Assembly (NCBI GenBank): GCA_964483245.1
Contig: CAZABP010000106.1
Location: forward strand, 1 to 5,477
DNA: 5,477 bases
Direction of reading: 5' to 3'
Origin: CAZABP01 sp964483245
GTDB lineage: Bacteria; Planctomycetota; UBA1135; UBA2386
The notes beneath the pieces were generated by a model. The model had not been told where the DNA came from. It made no database searches and saw nothing but the letters and a program-made list of their open reading frames with translations. Below are positions 1-4,247 of the stretch, in pieces. How positions within the stretch are numbered: the stretch's first letter is position 1; every line of letters begins with the position of its first letter. Position numbers and translations under genes: made by a program.

Positions 1-175
1 TCGCCCTGCGCGCGCTGCGACCGTTCTCGCGACGGGCTTCACGAATCATGCGGGCCAGGCGAATCGATGGATCCGCCGCAGATCTCGCGACGCCGCCATC
101 GGGTGCGGGGGCCGGCCGCAGCCGCGGAGGCTTTGTGAAACGACTTCACTGCCCTGATCCGCGAAAACCGGGCCG

Positions 176-1273
176 CTACTGCGGTGCGAGACGAATCTCG
201 AGGGGCGCCGGAGGCTGGTCCGCCTTGATCACGACCTTGCGCGCCGAGCGGCCATAGCCCTGCGCGTGCACGTCGACCTGGTATGTCCCTGCCGCGAGGT
301 GCGGGAATCGCGCCTCACCGCTGTAAGCGGTCTTTTCCTTGTACTGGCGAAACTCGACCGTGTCGGTCGCGGTCAACGTGACCTGTGCGTCCTGCAGGCC
401 GGCATAAGGCCCGACGACGCGCACGACGAACGGCTGCCCGAGCGGGACCTCGACCACCTGCATCTGCGCGTGCCCGATCGGCGCGACGTCGACCGGGAGC
501 GGGTCCCGGATCGGCGCGAGGGCAGGGCCGACGTGGATCTTCCACTTGCCCTGGATCACGTCGTCGAACCGCGTCGAGCCGAACGAATCCGTCTTCTGCG
601 CCGGCCGCACGCCACGCCCGAGCGGCTCTCCGATCGGGATCAACGCCACCTCGAGGTCCGGCAACGGGTTGCGCAACTGATCCTGCAGCCGCACCGTGAA
701 CGAGACCCCCGGCGTGATGCTGAGGCGCAGCTCGTCCTCCGATACGTACGGGTGCCCACGGTCGATCCGCACATGGGACTCGCTGCCGTTGCAGCCTTCG
801 GCGAAGACCGCCACGCGGTAGCCGTACTCGGAGAACGGCACGTGCTCGAACCGGAAGCGCGGCGTCGAGCGCCCGATCGGGAGGCTCTTCGTCACGGTCC
901 ACGGCCGTGGCTGCGGGTGAGTTCCCTCGATGACGTTGATCGCCTCGGTGACCGTGACGAGCACCCCTTCCAGGCGCGGCACGACCGACGCGGCCAGCGT
1001 GATCGAGCCTTCGATGACCCCTTCGGTCCAACCGCTCGTGTCGAATTGCGGCCGCGCGCGGGTCGTTGCGGCCTCGATCGGCAGCCCGTCGTCGACGGCG
1101 ACCGCCTCGGCCGTTTCGGCCGGCTGCTCCGGTTGGGCCTGCGGCGCCTGCGGCGATGCCACGGCCGGCTCGGGCGTCGGTGCTGGTGGCGGATCGCTGC
1201 GGAGCAGGACGACCGAGAGGCCCGCCAGCATGGCCAGCAGGGCGAGCAGGATCGTGACGTCGCGGGTCTTCAA
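176..1273 (-). CDS. Membrane-anchored protein with three carboxypeptidase-regulatory-like beta-sandwich domains
   Basis: A 365-residue protein of unknown specific function. Residues 5-24 form one hydrophobic helix after a short basic N-terminus (MKTRD), acting as a signal anchor or uncleaved signal. A Pro/Ala/Glu/Gln-rich linker follows (about 27-60), so the rest should lie outside the cytoplasmic membrane. Three beta-rich repeats then follow (about 84-187, 188-275 and 277-363). Each has a strand, an 'L..A.V.L' or 'L.DLEVAL' segment and a closing 'F..L..GTYQVDVHAQGY'-type hairpin; this last motif, at about 323-340, is typical of CarboxypepD_reg-like/transthyretin-fold modules. No peptidase catalytic motif is visible, so a surface, adhesion or scaffold role is only an inference. 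The start is TTG: the in-frame upstream codons contain no other start before a TAA about 50 bases away, and the anchor helix begins at once. No Shine-Dalgarno precedes it. The stop is TAG. It lies 85 bases downstream of the deacetylase gene on the same strand and may be co-transcribed with it. Confidence 0.85.
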   Translation of the reverse strand: MKTRDVTILLALLAMLAGLSVVLLRSDPPPAPTPEPAVASPQAPQAQPEQPAETAEAVAVDDGLPIEAATTRARPQFDTSGWTEGVIEGSITLAASVVPRLEGVLVTVTEAINVIEGTHPQPRPWTVTKSLPIGRSTPRFRFEHVPFSEYGYRVAVFAEGCNGSESHVRIDRGHPYVSEDELRLSITPGVSFTVRLQDQLRNPLPDLEVALIPIGEPLGRGVRPAQKTDSFGSTRFDDVIQGKWKIHVGPALAPIRDPLPVDVAPIGHAQMQVVEVPLGQPFVVRVVGPYAGLQDAQVTLTATDTVEFRQYKEKTAYSGEARFPHLAAGTYQVDVHAQGYGRSARKVVIKADQPPAPLEIRLAPQ

Positions 1274-1335
1274 CGGGGGGAACGGGGGGCGCCGGCGGTG
1301 GGGGCCGCCGGCCGGCCAAAAAGGTTACCCCCGTT
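1272..1335 (-). repeat. Structured G/C-tract leader with a 9-base tandem repeat covering the TTG start
   Basis: On the plus strand AACGGGGGG occurs twice in perfect tandem (1272-1280 and 1281-1289). An inverted copy of eight of its bases, CCCCCGTT, lies at 1328-1335. Between them is a perfect 8-bp hairpin, GCCGGCGG (1291-1298) with CCGCCGGC (1305-1312) around a six-base loop. In minus-strand RNA the 1335-1328 arm can pair with either tandem copy, and the copy nearest the gene includes the first two bases of the TTG start. There is no U-tract after the hairpin in either direction, so it is not an intrinsic terminator. The repeat and pairing are read directly; a regulatory role is inference. 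Confidence 0.55.
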
Positions 1336-1358
1336 CTAGGACAGGTCCGGGGGCAGGG

Positions 1359-2498
1359 TCACCAGCCGTGGACGGCCCGCAGCTCGCCGAGCATGCGCTG
1401 GTTCTGCGTGGCGGCCGTGCCGTCGGCTGGAAACTCCGGGTCGAGGAACCGGTCGGCCAGCGGCGCTTCGCCGCGCGGCTGCCAGCGCTCGCGCCACGCC
1501 GGATCCACCGATTCCGGCACCGGTCTGCCCCGGACGACGCACCAGACCATGCTCCACGCGCGCGGGATCACGCGGATCGGTTGGTAGCCGCCGCCCCCCG
1601 TCGCGACCCAGCGCCCACCGCACAACTCGTCCGCCAGCTCGGCGATCAGCTCGGCCGCAGCGAGGTGCCCCCGCGTCGTGACCGCGAGGGACGCGAGCGG
1701 ATCGCTGAAGTGCGTGTCGCAGCCGTGCTGGCTGACGATCAGCTCTGGGCGGAAGCGCCGCGCCGCCGGGACCAGCGACTCGCGCAGGCATGCGAGCCAC
1801 GACTCGTCGCCAGTCCCTGGCTGCACCGGGACGTTGATCGCGCTCCCGAGCCCCGCGCCGCGCCCGCGTTCGGTGACCCAGCCGGTGCCGGGCCACAGCG
1901 TCGCCGGGTGTTGGTGGATCGAGTACGTGCAGACCGCAGGATCCTCGGCGAACGCCAGCTCGACTCCGTCACCGTGATGCACGTCGACGTCGACGTACAG
2001 CACGCGCGCCGCGCCGAGGTCGCGCGCTTGCCGGATTCCGAGCACGAGATCGTTCAGCAGGCAGAACCCGCTCGCTGCGGCGGCCAGCGCGTGATGGAGT
2101 CCTCCGGCCGGGTTGAACGCGCGCGTCGTGGCGCCGCGCATGACCGCGCGGACACAGGCCAGCGTCGCGCCCGCGATCGCGCGTGCGGCGACGTCCTGGC
2201 CCGGGGCGATCGGATTGTCGCCCGTGCCGAGACCGAACCGCGGGGCGCGCCGCAGCCACTCGAGCGACGGCTGCGCGGCGGACAACGCAGCCAGCGCCTC
2301 GAGGTAGACCGGGTCGTGCGCCACCGTGAGCTCGGCGTCGGTCGCCGGTTCCCAGGGCAGGAACTCGGCCGCCTCGACCAGCCGGTGCGCTTGCAGCAGC
2401 TCGGCCAGCGGGCGTTGACGGTCCCGCGCAAACGGGTGATCGATCCCCAGGTCGTACACCGGCAGGGTCCGGGCATCGATCAGCCGCGCGGCAGGCAT
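1359..2498 (-). CDS. Histone deacetylase-family enzyme, AcuC (acetoin utilization) type
   Basis: A 379-residue zinc-dependent deacylase of the arginase/deacetylase fold, close to the usual AcuC length. All class I hallmarks are visible: the active-site His pair in GGLHHA (H135-H136), GFCLLND (144-150), the metal motif YVDVDVHHGDG (D172 and H174 predicted zinc ligands; D170 and D177 relay residues), TYSIHQ (191-196), INVPVQPGTGDE (221-232), QHGCDTHFSDPL with third zinc ligand D261, and GGGGYQPIRVIPRAW with catalytic Y305. The 'QHGCDTHFSDPL' and 'GGGGY..IRVIPRAW' forms favour AcuC over eukaryotic HDACs. In Bacillus, AcuC deacetylates and reactivates acetyl-CoA synthetase; the substrate here is unknown. 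The ATG at 2498 was chosen because the family's N-terminal region (PVYDLGIDHPF) begins shortly after it. A longer reading from 2645 adds 49 low-complexity residues and would overlap the divergent sigma gene. No clear Shine-Dalgarno precedes the ATG. It is transcribed away from the sigma gene. Confidence 0.95.
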   Translation of the reverse strand: MPAARLIDARTLPVYDLGIDHPFARDRQRPLAELLQAHRLVEAAEFLPWEPATDAELTVAHDPVYLEALAALSAAQPSLEWLRRAPRFGLGTGDNPIAPGQDVAARAIAGATLACVRAVMRGATTRAFNPAGGLHHALAAAASGFCLLNDLVLGIRQARDLGAARVLYVDVDVHHGDGVELAFAEDPAVCTYSIHQHPATLWPGTGWVTERGRGAGLGSAINVPVQPGTGDESWLACLRESLVPAARRFRPELIVSQHGCDTHFSDPLASLAVTTRGHLAAAELIAELADELCGGRWVATGGGGYQPIRVIPRAWSMVWCVVRGRPVPESVDPAWRERWQPRGEAPLADRFLDPEFPADGTAATQNQRMLGELRAVHGW

Positions 2499-2622
2499 CG
2501 CCGGGACCGTATCCGCGCCCGCGCACGGAAAGATCGCAACCCGGGCAGAAACCCCCGCACCTGGCGCGACTTTTGTCCGTCGGCCGGAACCTACCCGGGC
2601 ACGTCTGCCAGGAGCATCCCCG
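2499..2622. promoter_or_regulatory. Divergent intergenic region with a repeated ACCCGGGCA element
   Basis: This 124-base gap must hold the promoters for the leftward deacetylase gene and the rightward sigma gene, unless either is read from further away. The 9-mer ACCCGGGCA occurs at 2539-2547 and again at 2593-2601, with starts 54 bases apart; its core CCCGGG is palindromic. The most A/T-rich stretch is around CTTTTGT (2570-2576). No pair of -35/-10 boxes at acceptable spacing could be read in either direction. That this is a promoter region is inferred from the divergent gene layout. Confidence 0.4.
2610..2614 (+). promoter_or_regulatory. Shine-Dalgarno (AGGAG) for the ECF sigma gene
   Basis: AGGAG lies eight bases before the TTG at 2623. 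This is ideal spacing, and it decides in favour of the non-ATG start for the sigma factor. There is no comparable site before other candidate starts in that frame. Confidence 0.75.
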
Positions 2623-3231
2623 TTGCGCGCACTTTCTCCGCACACCGCCGATCCGCAGGCCTCTCAGGACCTGTTCCTCGTGCGCAACTCGCTGGCCGGA
2701 GGGGCCGAGGCACTGCACGCGCTGCTGTTACGGCTGGGGTGCATTCCGCGGTTCGTGCTCCGGCTCGACCGCGCGCTCGGCTACCGGCTGCCGACCGAAT
2801 CGCTCGAAGGCGTCGTGCAGCAGGTCTACGCCGCGATCTGGCAGCGTCTGGCGGACTATTCCGGCTCGGCGTCGCTGGAGAGCTGGGTGTTCGCCTTCTG
2901 CCGCGACTCCCTGCGCGCCGAAGGGCGCCGCGCGGTGCGCGGCCAACGGCGGGTCGAGCACGTGCCGGATTTCGAGTTGGTCATGCCGGACCTCCCGGAC
3001 CCGGGCCGCCCGGGATTCGAGGCGCGAGAGGAGCTCGAAGCGCTGCGTGACGAACTGGACCGGCTCGCACCGATCGAGCGGCAGGCGGTCGAGATGCGCC
3101 ACCTGCAGGGGTGCAGTTTCGAGGAGATCGGGCGCAGACTCGGCCTCGCGGCCAGCACGGTCAAGGACCGCTGCTACCGCGCGCTGCTGCGCCTGCATGA
3201 GCGGCTGCGGAGGCGCGATGTCCGCTCCTGA
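2623..3231 (+). CDS. RNA polymerase sigma factor, ECF (sigma-70 regions 2 and 4)
   Basis: A 202-residue sigma factor of normal ECF length. Region 2 spans about residues 15-105, including a core-binding and -10-recognition stretch similar to 'ESLEGVVQQVYAAIWQRL..Y' followed by 'SLESWVFAFCRDSLRAEGRR'. A short acidic/proline linker (about 116-136) leads to region 4 (about 138-195). There 'LDRLAPIERQAVEMRHLQG' and the helix-turn-helix 'FEEIGRRLGLAASTVKDRCYRALLRL' (166-191) would contact the -35 element. It should direct RNA polymerase to a limited set of stress or envelope promoters. It starts at TTG with a strong Shine-Dalgarno. The gene overlaps the next one by 14 bases, so the two are translationally coupled, which is the usual layout of a sigma factor with its cognate anti-sigma factor. 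There is no extra C-terminal domain, so control is expected to come from the downstream membrane protein. The ECF subgroup cannot be assigned by eye. Confidence 0.93.
   Translation: MRALSPHTADPQASQDLFLVRNSLAGGAEALHALLLRLGCIPRFVLRLDRALGYRLPTESLEGVVQQVYAAIWQRLADYSGSASLESWVFAFCRDSLRAEGRRAVRGQRRVEHVPDFELVMPDLPDPGRPGFEAREELEALRDELDRLAPIERQAVEMRHLQGCSFEEIGRRLGLAASTVKDRCYRALLRLHERLRRRDVRS
3209..3213 (+). promoter_or_regulatory. Shine-Dalgarno (GGAGG) for the anti-sigma candidate, inside the sigma gene
   Basis: GGAGG sits four bases before the ATG at 3218, within the last codons of the sigma gene. The spacing is a little short but usable. It supports the 14-base overlapping start and translational coupling of the pair. 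Confidence 0.65.
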
Positions 3232-3961
3232 TCACGTTGGCCGCGAGAGCCAGGAGTTCGAGCGTCTGGTGGCCGCGCACGCGAACCGCGAGCTGACGCG
3301 TGGCGAGCGCCTGCGGCTCGACGAACTCGTGCAGCGCGCGCCGTCGCGCGCGGTGATCTGCAGCGGCATCGAGCGCGTCCACGCGCTGCTCGAGCGCGAA
3401 CGGGAACTCGGCGAGGCGGCCGTTGGGCCACTCGATCCGCTCGAGGAGATCGGCGAGAACTGGGAGCGCCTCGCGCGCACTGCGTCGCTGGCCGGCGAGC
3501 AGTTGCGGGCACGCCTGCGGCATGGCAGTCCGCCGGCGATGGTGCGGCGCCCGCGCGTCCCGCGCTGGCTGTTGGGTGCGGCAGCGGCGGTGCTGCTGGC
3601 GGCGGCCGGGAGCTGGATGCTCGGTTCGCGCAGTCCGGAGTCGATCCCGCAGGCGCCGTCGCCGGAGCAGCTCGGCGGCAGTCTGCTGCTCGTGCCGGAG
3701 CTGAGTGTGGCGTCGCCGCGACTCGCGTGGCACGCGGTGCCGAACGCGGTGACGTATCGCGCGGTCATCTCGGGTGCGGCCGGGGACGTCGTGCTGCGGC
3801 GTCCGGACGCTGCTGCGCGGAGCACGCAGTGGGACCTGACGGCCGACGAAATCGCGATGCTCGAGCGTGCGGCACCGGTGATGTTGCGTGTGGTTGCGTT
3901 GGACGGCGACGGAGGTCCACTGCAGAGCTCGGGCGATCTGCAGCTGGCGTTGCGGCGCTGA
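3218..3961 (+). CDS. Probable transmembrane anti-sigma factor with a fibronectin-III-like outer domain
   Basis: A 247-residue single-pass membrane protein. The cytoplasmic N-terminal part (1-116) begins with 'FERLVAAHANRELTRGERLRLDELVQRAPSRA' (14-45). This has the layout of anti-sigma N-termini ('L...dGELt..E...L..L...P') but lacks the His/Cys residues of the zinc-binding ZAS motif; the only cysteine is C48. A charged helical stretch follows (52-101). A basic patch (RRPRVPR, 110-116) precedes one transmembrane helix (117-136), giving N-in/C-out topology. After a Pro/Ser linker, the outer domain (about 165-245) reads 'SPRLAWHAVPNAVTYRAVI' and ends 'LRVVALDGDGGPLQSSGDLQLAL', the strand pattern of a fibronectin-III-like fold. 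The start overlaps the sigma gene by 14 bases. Inferred role: it holds the sigma factor at the membrane and releases it on an outer signal. The pairing is strongly suggested by layout; the biochemical function is not proven by any motif. Confidence 0.82.
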   Translation: MSAPDHVGRESQEFERLVAAHANRELTRGERLRLDELVQRAPSRAVICSGIERVHALLERERELGEAAVGPLDPLEEIGENWERLARTASLAGEQLRARLRHGSPPAMVRRPRVPRWLLGAAAAVLLAAAGSWMLGSRSPESIPQAPSPEQLGGSLLLVPELSVASPRLAWHAVPNAVTYRAVISGAAGDVVLRRPDAAARSTQWDLTADEIAMLERAAPVMLRVVALDGDGGPLQSSGDLQLALRR

Positions 3962-4111
3962 TCGCGCGCAGCGGCGCCGCTTGCGCAGCCTGCGCATGCG
4001 CCACTGCGGGCCATCGTCCTGCAGCAGCCAGACACCGTAGTGGCCGTCCCGCTCGTGCTGGGTGGCGACCAGCGAGCTCGGCGGAGCTGCGCGACAGCTC
4101 CAGTGCGCGCC
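3962..4111 (-). pseudogene. Possible remnant of a minus-strand gene (coding-like composition, no complete ORF)
   Basis: Fifty sense codons lie on the minus strand between the kinase terminator and the end of the anti-sigma gene. The inner 32 codons (4072 down to 3977) show about 78/44/94% G+C at codon positions 1/2/3, which is the signature of real genes at this base composition. They read as an ordinary protein stretch ('RDGHYGVWLLQDDG' then 'QWRMRRLRKRRR') rather than the Arg/Ala/Pro mix of most shadow frames here. No sensible start or stop exists: the frame runs into the antisense of the anti-sigma gene, and upstream it crosses the terminator. I recognise no family. It may be a decayed gene end, or chance. 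Confidence 0.22.
4083..4101. repeat. Perfect 7-bp hairpin GGAGCTG/CAGCTCC
   Basis: GGAGCTG (4083-4089) and CAGCTCC (4095-4101) form a perfect stem around a five-base loop (CGCGA). It lies in the convergent gap, just beyond the T-tract of the kinase terminator. No T-tract follows it on either strand, so it is not a canonical intrinsic terminator, though it could help stop rightward transcription from the anti-sigma gene. Confidence 0.4.
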
Positions 4112-4116
4112 GGAGG

Positions 4117-4165
4117 AAAAAACGGCAGGCAGTGGGCCCCCTGCCATGAAGACCCACTGCCCGCC
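4117..4165 (-). terminator. Rho-independent terminator of the Ser/Thr kinase gene
   Basis: On the minus strand a 15-base arm (4165-4151) pairs with a 15-base arm (4138-4124) around a 12-base loop. One G separates the stem from six T residues (4122-4117). Thirteen pairs are Watson-Crick. The other two are G-U wobbles only when read as minus-strand RNA; in plus-strand RNA the same positions are A-C mismatches, and there is no U-tract on that side. The element therefore points leftward, and it sits 83 bases after the kinase stop codon. No equivalent terminator for the plus-strand sigma/anti-sigma pair was found. Confidence 0.88.
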
Positions 4166-4167
4166 TG

Positions 4168-4188
4168 GCGGATGGAACCTCCATCCGC
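4168..4188. repeat. Perfect 8-bp hairpin in the kinase 3' untranslated region
   Basis: GCGGATGG (4168-4175) and CCATCCGC (4181-4188) form a perfect stem with a five-base loop, directly upstream (in minus-strand sense) of the terminator stem. Together they make a tandem hairpin at the transcript's 3' end, which may protect the mRNA from exonucleases. That role is inferred from position only. Confidence 0.5.
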
Positions 4189-4247
4189 GGAATGCCAGAA
4201 ACCCTGCCGCTGTGGATCGTCGCGCGGGCGTCCGCGTGACGGGCGGG

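Noticed and set aside
1..49. Possible start of a minus-strand gene at 49 (ATG, reading MIREARRENGRSARRA to the edge)
   Set aside because: Only 16 codons are visible, with no Shine-Dalgarno and an Arg-rich reading typical of noise at this base composition. It could be real but cannot be supported.
266..1339. 357-codon plus-strand open frame opposite the beta-sandwich gene
   Set aside because: It is very rich in Arg, Asp and Leu with no recognisable motif. The minus-strand frame has an anchor helix and regular beta-sandwich patterns.
2499..2545. Housekeeping-type promoter for the deacetylase (TTGCGA and GATACG on the minus strand)
   Set aside because: The spacer is about 20 bases, too long for a confident call, and both boxes are only partial matches.
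2586..2605. ECF-type promoter (GGAACC with CGTC) for self-activation of the sigma gene
   Set aside because: The spacing between the two boxes is about 10 bases instead of about 16, and a start point set by the -35 box would fall past the Shine-Dalgarno.
2499..2645. N-terminal extension of the deacetylase to a start at 2645
   Set aside because: The extra 49 residues are not family-like and would overlap the sigma gene's start and Shine-Dalgarno. The ATG at 2498 gives the normal AcuC length.
930..3050. 706-codon open frame on the plus strand
   Set aside because: It is antisense to the deacetylase and beta-sandwich genes and overlaps the sigma gene. Its Arg/Ala/Pro-rich reading has no domain, so it is a stop-poor shadow of GC-rich genes.
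3966..3985. GC-rich palindrome just after the anti-sigma stop as a plus-strand terminator
   Set aside because: The arms meet with no loop and have a bulge, and no T-tract follows. Such palindromes are common at this base composition.
3161..4147. 328-codon minus-strand open frame taken as one gene
   Set aside because: Most of it is antisense to the anti-sigma gene, and its ATG lies inside the terminator loop. Only the 3977-4072 part has coding character.
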